Origin: a virus
Length of the DNA: 36,136 nucleotides
Strand: one strand, 5' to 3'
IMG/VR virus record: IMGVR_UViG_3300013014_000071
Location: 1 to 36,136 of that record
Made by a program: the position numbers and the translations under genes. The notes under the pieces are model-generated. The model was not told the DNA's origin. It saw nothing but the letters and a program-made list of their open reading frames with translations, and searched no databases. Below are positions 22,827 through 30,611 of this stretch, piece by piece. Every line of letters starts with the position of its first letter. Position 1 is the stretch's first letter.

Positions 22827-25800
22827 ATGGCATTAGTTAGTCCAGGCGTAGAAGTAACAATCATTGACCAAAGTCAATATTTACCTGCCGCAGTAAATTC
22901 AGTTCCGTTTATTCTATTAGCAACTGCACAAAATAAAGCAGATGCTAGTGGAACAGCAGTTGCGCCTGCAACTACAGCCGCAAATGCAAATAAATTGTAT
23001 CAAGTTACTAGCCAAAGAGACTTGGTATCTTTATATGGTACGCCTTTCTTTTATACAACAACTGCTGGTACACCTATTCAGGGTTACGAATTAAACGAAT
23101 ATGGCTTGTTAGCTGCATATTCATTATTAGGTGTAACAAATCGTTGCTATATATTACGAGCCGATATTGACTTAGCTAGTTTAATTGGTCAAACAGGTAG
23201 ACCAGTTGGTGCACCAGCAAATGGAACATGGTGGTTAGATACTACTAATACAACTTGGGGTATCTCTGAATTTAACTACACTACTGGTCAATTTGTAACT
23301 AAAATTCCTATTATAATTACTGATTCAGCTAATATAAGCGGTGGAGTACCTGTTTCTAGCATTGGTAACATAGGTGACTATGCTGTTAATGCCATACAAA
23401 CAACAACATTTCCTTCATCTCCTACTGCATCTCAGTACTTTTATAAAACTTTATCAAATGTTTGGGTATCTGTTGGTGAAGCAGCTTGGTTAGGAAATTG
23501 GCCAACAGTTCAAGGTACAAATTCTAATCCAACCTTGACCGCTGGAGATATATTTTATATTGTTGTTAATGGAGATTTTTCTCTTGAAGTAGAAGTACCT
23601 GTCTCCCCTAATAACAATGTTCAAGGGATAGCCAATGTAATTAATTCTAAATTAATAACTTATATTTCTGCTTCTGTTAGAAGTGGTAAGCTATGTATTT
23701 TCTCTAAACAAACAGGTGGTAACAATGTGTTACCGTATAATATTGAAATTGTTGCTAATGGTACAGACACCGTATTAGATGATGTAGGTATCGATGCAGG
23801 TACATATAATCAACCTCAATTTGAATATGGTACAGCAGCACAACAACCATTATGGTATGCGGGTCAAACATACCCGGCTCCTACTGGATCAGTATTCATT
23901 AAAGTTGGCAATGTCGGTGGTGGATTATATCCAGTAGTTTCGCAATTTAGCACTACAACTGGTACTTGGGGTGTAAAAACAGTAGGGTTAGCAACAGCAG
24001 ATTGGGAGGCTACTGCAAGTAGTGATTCCACTGGTGGACAAGTAATTCCAATTGGTACAGTTTACGGACAATATGCATTTAATAGTGAATATAATTATGG
24101 CCCGGTATACTTATGGGAAAGATATGCTACTGGTCCTACGGTAGTTACCGGTACAGTAATTAACCCTACATTTACAAACGGTCCTTATACTTTTACTGTA
24201 AATGTGTCGATTCCAGGTAGTAGCGCATTATCAAGTGATTATACAGTAAGTTTAGCAGACAACACAGATGCAATTGATTTTGTAACAGCTTGGACTGCTG
24301 CTGGTATTCCATACACTTCTGCTCTTGTAACAACAGATGGCGCAATTCAATTGATTCACACAGAAGGTGGTGAAATCATTATCAATGATACTCGCACAAC
24401 AGATACTAATGGTAGATTGTTAACAGCCTCTGCTGGAAGTATCGCAGGAACTAGTGTCAGTGCTGCTGCTACATACACTGGTGTAGCTGTTACTACAGTC
24501 TCAGGTAGTGGATCAGGAGCTATAGCTACTGTAACTAAAACAGGTGGAGGTACAACTTATTCCAGTTCTAACACAGTAATAACAATTACTACTACTGGTG
24601 GAGGATATGCAGTTGGTAACTCAATGAAGATTTTAGGAACAGCATTAGGTGGTGCATCACCTGCAAATGATCTTACATTTACTGTGGGTACAGCTGGCGC
24701 TGGTCAAGGTGTGTCATATGGGTTGTGTACTGAGGCAGGTTTGGTTAGTGGTACTACTAATGGATGCAAATATGGTCCATCAGACTATCAAACATTTAGC
24801 ATTACCCAAACTTCTACTAGTGGATCTGGTACAGGCCTAGGAATAGACGTAATAAGAAGTTATGGGGTGTACGATGTAGATCCAATTGCAATTAACACAG
24901 CAGGTACAGGATATGCCGTTGGCAATACAGTTACATTCTCTGGTATACAACTAGGTGGATCTACTACTGCTAATGATTTAGTAGTAACAGTCACAGCGGT
25001 CGCATCTTTAACCGGAGCAGTTACAGCAGTTACATATAAATCAGGAACTGCTCCTCAAATTTACTCAACACAGTTAAGTAACTGGAGATATTTTACATAT
25101 ATTCCTAATGAAGGAGCACCTACTATCGCTCCTCCTGATGGAACTAATTGGTTCTATAGCGTGGTAAATCAAGTTGATATAATGATTAACTATAATGGAG
25201 CTTGGAGAGGTTATAGCAATCAAGGTTATAGCTCTAGTGGATTCCCTTCTCCTACAGTAGTAAATGCTACCGATCCAAATGGACCTATCGTTGCTAATAC
25301 AGCACCTACAACTCAAAGTGATGGTACAGCTTTAGAGTATGGTGATCTTTGGATAAGCACAGAAAATTTAGAACTTTATCCAGTAATTTCACGTTGGCAA
25401 TTAGTTGATGGTGAAGATCAATGGGTAACTATTGATAATGCTAATGGTACAAGTCCAACCGGAATTATATTTGCTGATGCACGTTGGGCAACTAATGGTA
25501 ATACAAGTCCTACAGATGATCCGATTCCATCAATCACAAGTTTGTTAACAAGTAATTATCTTGACTTAGATGCACCGGATCCATCACTATCTCCAATTGG
25601 AATGTTGTTGTTTAATACAAGACGTTCAGGCTACAACGTTAAGCAGTTTAATGTTGACTACTTCAACAGTACTAGTTTCCCAGGAGCTACTTTACCTACT
25701 GAGACTGATGCTTGGGTTAGTGCAAGTGGTCTACAGTCTAACGGTGCACCTTATATGGGTAGAAAGGCTCAACGTGCTATGGTTGTTGAGGCATTAAGGG

Positions 25801-26699
25801 CAGCAATTGACTCTAACTTTGCTATTAGAGATGAAGATAACTTCTTTAACTTACAAGCATGTCCTTACTATCCTGAGCTACAACCTAACATGGTTGTATT
25901 GAACGTTGATCGTGGTGAAACCAGTTATATTATTGGTGATACTCCAATGAGATTACCTGATTCAGCTACAGATATTCAAGCTTGGGCAACTAATGCTGCT
26001 GACGCAACTTCAACAGGTGAAGAAGGTTTAGTAACTCGTAATACTTATTTAGGATTGTTCTATCCAAGTGGGATAACTGGTGATTTATCAGGTAACTTAG
26101 TTGCTGTTCCCCCATCACATATGATGTTGAGAACTTTCTTAAGAAATGATACGCTAGCTTACCCTTGGTTAGCTGCTGCAGGTACAAGACGTGGTATTAT
26201 TGACAATGCAACTAACATTGGTTATTTGGATGCACAAACAAGTGAATTCCAAGTTATCAAAAATAGAATTGGTATTAGAGATGTATTATACTTGAACTTC
26301 ATTAACCCTCTAACCTTCTTTACAGGCAATGGATTATTGAACTACGGTAATAAGACCAGCTTTGACTCACAAAGTGCATTGGATAGAACAAACGTTGCAA
26401 GATTGATTGCTTATATCCGTCGTCAATTGACTATAGCGGCTCGTCCGTTTGTCTTTGAACCTAACGATGCATTTACTAGACAGCAGATAGCAGGAGTAGT
26501 TCAAACTCTAATGGTTGATTTGGTTGCTAAACGTGGCTTGTACGATTATATAGTCATTTGTGATGAATCTAATAATACACGTGAAAGAATTGACAGAAAC
26601 GAATTATGGGTTGATGTTGCAATTGAACCAGTGAAAGCTGCTGAATTCATTTATATTCCGGTTCGTGTGCTAAACACGGGCGAAATAGCTAATGCGTAA
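22827..26699 (+). CDS. Contractile tail sheath protein, gp18-like, very large
   Basis: A 1,290-residue sheath protein, about twice T4 gp18 (659). The N-terminus MALVSPGVEVTIIDQSQYLP is typical of the family. The C-terminal 300 residues hold the sheath core: EFQVIKNRIGIRDVLYLNFI, NVARLIAYIRRQL, RPFVFEPND and ELWVDVAIEPVKAAEFIY. Between about 150 and 860 lies a large insertion of surface-type modules: GTWWLDTTNTTWG near 132, TAGDIFYIVVNGD near 235, and two related GYAVGN...LGG...ANDL modules near 593 and 695. The true start at ATG 22827 has AAGGAAA in front; longer in-frame reading upstream crosses the antisense gene and promoter. It would polymerise around the tube and drive contraction. Confidence 0.92.
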   Translation: MALVSPGVEVTIIDQSQYLPAAVNSVPFILLATAQNKADASGTAVAPATTAANANKLYQVTSQRDLVSLYGTPFFYTTTAGTPIQGYELNEYGLLAAYSLLGVTNRCYILRADIDLASLIGQTGRPVGAPANGTWWLDTTNTTWGISEFNYTTGQFVTKIPIIITDSANISGGVPVSSIGNIGDYAVNAIQTTTFPSSPTASQYFYKTLSNVWVSVGEAAWLGNWPTVQGTNSNPTLTAGDIFYIVVNGDFSLEVEVPVSPNNNVQGIANVINSKLITYISASVRSGKLCIFSKQTGGNNVLPYNIEIVANGTDTVLDDVGIDAGTYNQPQFEYGTAAQQPLWYAGQTYPAPTGSVFIKVGNVGGGLYPVVSQFSTTTGTWGVKTVGLATADWEATASSDSTGGQVIPIGTVYGQYAFNSEYNYGPVYLWERYATGPTVVTGTVINPTFTNGPYTFTVNVSIPGSSALSSDYTVSLADNTDAIDFVTAWTAAGIPYTSALVTTDGAIQLIHTEGGEIIINDTRTTDTNGRLLTASAGSIAGTSVSAAATYTGVAVTTVSGSGSGAIATVTKTGGGTTYSSSNTVITITTTGGGYAVGNSMKILGTALGGASPANDLTFTVGTAGAGQGVSYGLCTEAGLVSGTTNGCKYGPSDYQTFSITQTSTSGSGTGLGIDVIRSYGVYDVDPIAINTAGTGYAVGNTVTFSGIQLGGSTTANDLVVTVTAVASLTGAVTAVTYKSGTAPQIYSTQLSNWRYFTYIPNEGAPTIAPPDGTNWFYSVVNQVDIMINYNGAWRGYSNQGYSSSGFPSPTVVNATDPNGPIVANTAPTTQSDGTALEYGDLWISTENLELYPVISRWQLVDGEDQWVTIDNANGTSPTGIIFADARWATNGNTSPTDDPIPSITSLLTSNYLDLDAPDPSLSPIGMLLFNTRRSGYNVKQFNVDYFNSTSFPGATLPTETDAWVSASGLQSNGAPYMGRKAQRAMVVEALRAAIDSNFAIRDEDNFFNLQACPYYPELQPNMVVLNVDRGETSYIIGDTPMRLPDSATDIQAWATNAADATSTGEEGLVTRNTYLGLFYPSGITGDLSGNLVAVPPSHMMLRTFLRNDTLAYPWLAAAGTRRGIIDNATNIGYLDAQTSEFQVIKNRIGIRDVLYLNFINPLTFFTGNGLLNYGNKTSFDSQSALDRTNVARLIAYIRRQLTIAARPFVFEPNDAFTRQQIAGVVQTLMVDLVAKRGLYDYIVICDESNNTRERIDRNELWVDVAIEPVKAAEFIYIPVRVLNTGEIANA

Positions 26700-26720
26700 G
26701 AAAGTAGAGTAAAAAATTTA

Positions 26721-26728
26721 GATAAATA
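26721..26728 (+). promoter_or_regulatory. Late promoter GATAAATA for the tube gene
   Basis: GATAAATA 20 nt before the tube ATG; the short leader contains a strong RBS CAGGAGA. A separate promoter for the tube allows it to be made in excess of the sheath. Confidence 0.65.
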
Positions 26729-26748
26729 AATATACAGGAGAAATAAAA

Positions 26749-27387
26749 ATGGCAACAGCCTCACAATCGCTTTTTAATATGACCGTCGCTAGTGATAATG
26801 CTGGCGGTAACCAAGGTCTGTTAATGCCAAAATTACAATTTAGGTTCAGAGTATTATTTTTGAATTTTGGTGTAGATACAGTAAATGGTTTACAATTAAC
26901 AAAACAGGTTATTGATTGCTCAAGACCTCAAGTTACATTTCCTGATATCGTTCTTCCTGTATATAACTCTACTCTTTATCTAGCAGGTAAGTACTCATGG
27001 TCACCGATGACAGTAAACGTCAGAGATGATGCTAGCGGAACCGTTTCTAAAGCTGTTGGTCAACAGTTACAGAAGCAATTAGATTTCGTTGAACAAGCTA
27101 GTGCTGCAACAGGGCAAGATTACAAGTTCCAAACTAATATAGAAATATTAGATGGTGGTAACGGTGCATCTGCTCCGGTGGTTCTTGAAACTTGGGAACT
27201 TTATGGTTGCTTCTTACAAACAGCAAACTATAATAACTTGAATTATGGTACAAGTGATGTTGTAACAATTGGTCTTACCCTTAGATATGATAACGCAATT
27301 CAATCTCCTCTTGCTTCTGGTGTTGGTGCACCAATTGGAAGAATATTGTCCGGAGCATCTGTAACAGGTATAGGGGCAGCTACTTAA
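26749..27387 (+). CDS. Tail tube protein, gp19-like
   Basis: A 212-residue tube protein that stacks as hexameric rings inside the sheath. The gp19 pattern is present: KLQFRFRVLFLNFG, LTKQVIDCSRPQVTFPDIVL, WSPMTVNVRDDASG, then LETWELYGCFLQTANYNNLNY and VTIGLTLRYDNAI. T4 gp19 is 163 residues; the extra length lies mostly in the C-terminal tail (ASGVGAPIGRILS). It follows the sheath, the normal gp18-gp19 order, but with its own late promoter and RBS. High output is expected. Confidence 0.92.
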   Translation: MATASQSLFNMTVASDNAGGNQGLLMPKLQFRFRVLFLNFGVDTVNGLQLTKQVIDCSRPQVTFPDIVLPVYNSTLYLAGKYSWSPMTVNVRDDASGTVSKAVGQQLQKQLDFVEQASAATGQDYKFQTNIEILDGGNGASAPVVLETWELYGCFLQTANYNNLNYGTSDVVTIGLTLRYDNAIQSPLASGVGAPIGRILSGASVTGIGAAT

Positions 27388-27396
27388 TAGCTCTTT

Positions 27397-28608
27397 ATGG
27401 CAGGATTTTTTCAAAATCTATTAAAAGACGCTACCGGAGCATTTTTCGGTAGCGAATATCTAAGAGATTATACTCACGCATCAAAAACATTTAGGCCTAA
27501 TTTTTATCAATATAGTCCTAAATTTAAATATCTATTTCATACCTTTTTTGATATAGACGCCGGTGCGTATAATCAGAGCCTTTCCACAGGGGCAAATTTT
27601 GGTTTAGCAGTTAAAACAGTAAAACTACCAGGTTACACCTTTTCAACTGCTAATATGAATCAGTACAATCGCAAAAGAATTGTACAAACTAAAATTAATT
27701 ACGATCCAGTTACTATTACATTTCATGATGACAATGGGAATTTGATTAGAAATTTATGGAAAGCATATTATACATATTATTACAAAGATGGTAAAAATGC
27801 AGGAGCTCTTTATAGAGGAGCAAGAGGTGGAGCACTAGCTACTCAAACAGGTGGAGGTGGAACTCAGTCGGCACCTACTAGTGCTAATTATTACGACAAA
27901 ACAACTTATTCTACATCCATAACTGGAAATGCAGATTGGGGCTATATCGGCGAAACTAGCACACCTTCAAATCCTGATGCATCTAAATCTCCTTTTTTTA
28001 AAAATATTACTATATATGGTTTAAGCCGCCACGAAGGTGCTGCTTATACACTTATTAATCCTATAATTACTTCATTTAGCCACGATACATATGATTATGC
28101 TCAAGGTACCGGTACTATGGAAATGTCAATGACATTAGAATATGAAACAGTGGTTTATAATGAAATTAAAATGAGTGGAGCTGAACCTGATAAACTCATC
28201 CCTGGATTTGGTGTTGGTACAACATATGACAGAACTCTAAGTCCAATTAGTAAACCTGGAGCCAATGCTACTGTATTAGGTCAAGGTGGATTAGTAGACG
28301 CAGCGGGAGGCTTCTTGAGTGATGTACAAAGTGGAAACTTGTTAGGCGCTATACAGAAAGCAGGTACAGCATATAATACATTTAAAAATGTTAATTTGAA
28401 AACGGTTGCAAAACAAGAATTACTAGGCGGTCTTCAAAACTCATTAAATAATCAGGCAAACATTACTAGAAACTCTCAGTATGATATTCCTGTTAATGCA
28501 GCATCACCCGGTCCCTTAAATCTTGCCGGAACACCTACTACCGGAGCGAGACAACAACCCGTTCAACTGGGTGGACCTGGTTATGCAGGTAACCAAGTTC
28601 CCAAGTAA
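27397..28608 (+). CDS. Tube-like baseplate or tail protein
   Basis: A 403-residue protein downstream of the tube gene. The N-terminal part (about 20-110: DYTHASKTFRPNFYQYSPKF, then FFDIDAG, VKTVKLPGYTF and RIVQTKINYDPVTITFHDDN) and the later block FKNITIYGLSRHEGA with MTLEYETVVYNEI have the strands of a tube-fold protein, as in T4 gp48/gp54 at the baseplate junction. Central Gly-rich (about 145-160) and C-terminal Gln/Pro/Gly-rich regions are linkers. It has no evident RBS and starts 9 nt after the tube stop, so translation is likely coupled. I favour a tube initiator or cap but cannot choose between gp48 and gp54. Confidence 0.68.
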   Translation: MAGFFQNLLKDATGAFFGSEYLRDYTHASKTFRPNFYQYSPKFKYLFHTFFDIDAGAYNQSLSTGANFGLAVKTVKLPGYTFSTANMNQYNRKRIVQTKINYDPVTITFHDDNGNLIRNLWKAYYTYYYKDGKNAGALYRGARGGALATQTGGGGTQSAPTSANYYDKTTYSTSITGNADWGYIGETSTPSNPDASKSPFFKNITIYGLSRHEGAAYTLINPIITSFSHDTYDYAQGTGTMEMSMTLEYETVVYNEIKMSGAEPDKLIPGFGVGTTYDRTLSPISKPGANATVLGQGGLVDAAGGFLSDVQSGNLLGAIQKAGTAYNTFKNVNLKTVAKQELLGGLQNSLNNQANITRNSQYDIPVNAASPGPLNLAGTPTTGARQQPVQLGGPGYAGNQVPK

Positions 28609-28616
28609 ACAATTTC

Positions 28617-28624
28617 CATAAATA
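28617..28624 (+). promoter_or_regulatory. Late-promoter-like box CATAAATA, 2 nt before ATG
   Basis: CATAAATA, AA, ATG. This is the tightest case in the window. A transcript made by the T4 rule would start just inside the gene, so either the start site is closer to the box here or the element works only as an A-rich translation signal. Confidence 0.4.
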
Positions 28625-28626
28625 AA

Positions 28627-28989
28627 ATGCCTAGAATATTAGATAACAGAACCTCATTAGATCAAACTGTAAGAATTTTTGATACTTTTTATTCCACTGA
28701 TTTAATTGTTGGTGCCGATCAGTACGATATAGTATATGGTTATTTTTCAGGGGTATGTGCTACTAAAAATATAGCCGCTAATTTCACAGCAGTTCTTTTT
28801 AGAATTGCACAAGAAGCAGATATAAACGTGCTAGATCTATTAGATACTATTCAAGGTGCTGAAAACAAATTACAAATGAATAAAATCATTTGTTATTATC
28901 TTAACAGTTTTAAATCCAAAACTTCTTTATATGGTGTAGGTGTTGTCCCTCGCCCCGTTCAACCTGTAGCAAGAAACATAGTACAATGA
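28627..28989 (+). CDS. Conserved small tail/head gene, function unknown
   Basis: A 120-residue protein, mixed helix and strand (MPRILDNRTSLDQTVRIFDT at the start, a helical FTAVLFRIAQEADINVLDLL in the middle, basic-Pro tail PRPVQPVARN). Position between a tube-like gene and the head-completion gene suggests a virion assembly role, but no motif names it. There is no Shine-Dalgarno; a CATAAATA box lies 2 nt before the ATG. It is followed 1 nt later by the gp4-like gene. Confidence 0.7.
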   Translation: MPRILDNRTSLDQTVRIFDTFYSTDLIVGADQYDIVYGYFSGVCATKNIAANFTAVLFRIAQEADINVLDLLDTIQGAENKLQMNKIICYYLNSFKSKTSLYGVGVVPRPVQPVARNIVQ

Positions 28990-28990
28990 A

Positions 28991-29416
28991 ATGGGTAAAT
29001 GGGCACAGGGGATATTTACCCCTAAAAATCCGAAAAAATATGTAGGCAATCATTCCCCTAGATACCGCTCAGGGTGGGAACTTACATTTATGACATTTTG
29101 TGATTCTAATGACAATATACTATATTGGGCTAGCGAAGCATTACGCATTCCTTATAAGCATCCATTAACAGGTAAACCTACTATATATGTACCTGATTTT
29201 TTTGTAGTCTACAAAAACAGACAAGGTAAACAAGTAGCAGAAGTAGTAGAAATTAAACCAAAAAAACAAAGTATTATTGAAAATAAAGTATCTAATGCTA
29301 AAGATCGTATAGTAGTAGCTATAAATCATGCTAAATGGGCAGCCTGCTCTGCATACTGTAAGCAGCAAGGGTATACTTTTAGAGTTGTAACCGAAGACGA
29401 TTTGTTTAGAAAATAA
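28991..29416 (+). CDS. Head completion nuclease, gp4-like
   Basis: A 141-residue protein with the TnsA/PD-(D/E)XK-like nuclease pattern of T4 gp4: E30 in YRSGWELTF, D69 in YVPDFF, and E87-x-K89 in VVEIKPK. Surrounding family blocks KWAQGIFTPKNPKKYVGN, ILYWASEALRIPYKHPLTGK and INHAKWAACSAYCKQQGY are present. Gp4 trims DNA ends and is needed to complete the packaged head before tail joining. Length is near T4 gp4 (150). It starts 1 nt after the preceding stop and lies upstream of the small terminase. Confidence 0.9.
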   Translation: MGKWAQGIFTPKNPKKYVGNHSPRYRSGWELTFMTFCDSNDNILYWASEALRIPYKHPLTGKPTIYVPDFFVVYKNRQGKQVAEVVEIKPKKQSIIENKVSNAKDRIVVAINHAKWAACSAYCKQQGYTFRVVTEDDLFRK

Positions 29417-29450
29417 TATATTCACAAATACATTTTGGGTAACAACCTTA

Positions 29451-29458
29451 ACTAAATA
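29451..29458 (+). promoter_or_regulatory. Late-promoter-like box ACTAAATA, 5 nt before ATG
   Basis: ACTAAATA, ATAAT, ATG at 29464. By the T4 rule the start base of the mRNA is the A of the ATG. No Shine-Dalgarno is present. Confidence 0.45.
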
Positions 29459-29463
29459 ATAAT

Positions 29464-29946
29464 ATGACAAAAAAATTACAGGAATTATTTGAATTACCTT
29501 TGGACGAAGTTAATGAACTCGCCAAACCTATTCCTGATTACGCACAAGAAGTTACTACTGACGCTATAACTAATTTAGAAAAAATTGAAAATGCATTACC
29601 TCAAGTTAGAGGTTTAGAAGTCGCTGACATTGAAATGGACGGCTTAGCTGATTTAGCTACATCTAGTTATAAAGATTTAATGGATCTTGGTATGCAAGTT
29701 GATAGCAGATTTAGCAGCGAAATATTTAATGTAGCTGGAACAATGTTGGGACATGCTATTACTGCTAAAACAGCAAAATTAAATAAAAAATTAAAAATGA
29801 TAGAATTGCAACTTAAAAAAGCTGCATTGGATCAAAAACAAGCCGCAAGAAATGAAGAAATCGAAGCAACTCCGTTAGGTGAGGGTCGAGCATTAGATAG
29901 AAACGAATTACTTAAAATGTTCACCTCAAAATCAGAGGATAAATGA
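29464..29946 (+). CDS. Terminase small subunit, gp16-like
   Basis: A 160-residue helical protein. The C-terminal 100 residues carry the gp16 pattern of T4-like phages: ADLATSSYKDLMDLGMQVDS, RFSSEIFNVAGTMLGHAITA, then KTAKLNKKLKMIELQLKKA. It forms rings that recognise DNA and regulate the large packaging ATPase, which lies outside the window. T4 gp16 is 164 residues. Preceded by the head-completion nuclease, so two DNA-packaging genes are neighbours. No Shine-Dalgarno; a TAAATA box lies 5 nt before the ATG. Confidence 0.88.
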   Translation: MTKKLQELFELPLDEVNELAKPIPDYAQEVTTDAITNLEKIENALPQVRGLEVADIEMDGLADLATSSYKDLMDLGMQVDSRFSSEIFNVAGTMLGHAITAKTAKLNKKLKMIELQLKKAALDQKQAARNEEIEATPLGEGRALDRNELLKMFTSKSEDK

Positions 29947-29952
29947 TAAATA
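29945..29952 (+). promoter_or_regulatory. Late promoter GATAAATA
   Basis: GATAAATA overlapping the terminase stop region and 16 nt before the ATG at 29969; a short leader carries CAGGAAA as RBS. Confidence 0.55.
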
Positions 29953-29968
29953 TTAGATACAGGAAATT

Positions 29969-30592
29969 ATGATGAAAAGTTTAAAGCGATATATAGCCGA
30001 ATCAGTGAAAACTTACAATTACACTATCAAGATTGCCGGCGAGATAGATAAGAATTTTTTAGATATGTTTACATACAATCTAAACAAATTTGATCCTATT
30101 GACGTTAGCGATCCTGTTAAAACTCCTATACAAAAAGATCCGTATGGTTTTCCTAATTTGAGTAATGAACCTGTTACTATTATTAAAGCTAAGTTCAGAT
30201 ATCCAGCTAATGAACCAATGATTCAGCAAATCGCTCAATTATTAGGTTATAATGTTAATATGGTTCGTGTTATTAGTACTAAATTTGATGATAGTATTAC
30301 TGATGAGTATGACAAATATGCTAACCAAATGGAAGAAAGCCCACTTCTTACTCATGAAGAAATGGCAGATAATGGTAAAGAAGCAAGCAAAGCATATGGC
30401 AATTCTTATTTAGATAGCATTAAAAAACAAATGGAAGATGGCAATGAAGTAGATATTCCATATGCTGGTAAAAAAACTCCTCCAGCATTTGACCCATTTA
30501 AACCATATTTAGATGACAAGAAATTGGGTGATCAAAGCCCGATGTCAAAAATCACAAGACCACCTAAGCCAAAAACTGGCGCAATGGCTTAA
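29969..30592 (+). CDS. Capsid-targeting-like protein, function unknown
   Basis: A 207-residue acidic protein. The N-terminus MMKSLKRYIAESVKTY strongly resembles the T4 capsid targeting peptide (MKTYQEFIAEA in internal proteins), with I-A-E-S as predicted prohead protease cut. After it comes a compact alpha/beta part (about 15-110, YTIKIAGEIDKNFLDMF and ITIIKAK-type strands, MIQQIAQLLGYNVNMVRV) and a Pro/Lys-rich tail. ATG ATG tandem start; the first has CAGGAAA upstream. It precedes another protein with multiple such sites. I infer packaging into the head; molecular function unknown. Confidence 0.72.
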   Translation: MMKSLKRYIAESVKTYNYTIKIAGEIDKNFLDMFTYNLNKFDPIDVSDPVKTPIQKDPYGFPNLSNEPVTIIKAKFRYPANEPMIQQIAQLLGYNVNMVRVISTKFDDSITDEYDKYANQMEESPLLTHEEMADNGKEASKAYGNSYLDSIKKQMEDGNEVDIPYAGKKTPPAFDPFKPYLDDKKLGDQSPMSKITRPPKPKTGAMA

Positions 30593-30611
30593 TTATTAAG
30601 GACGTATTAAC

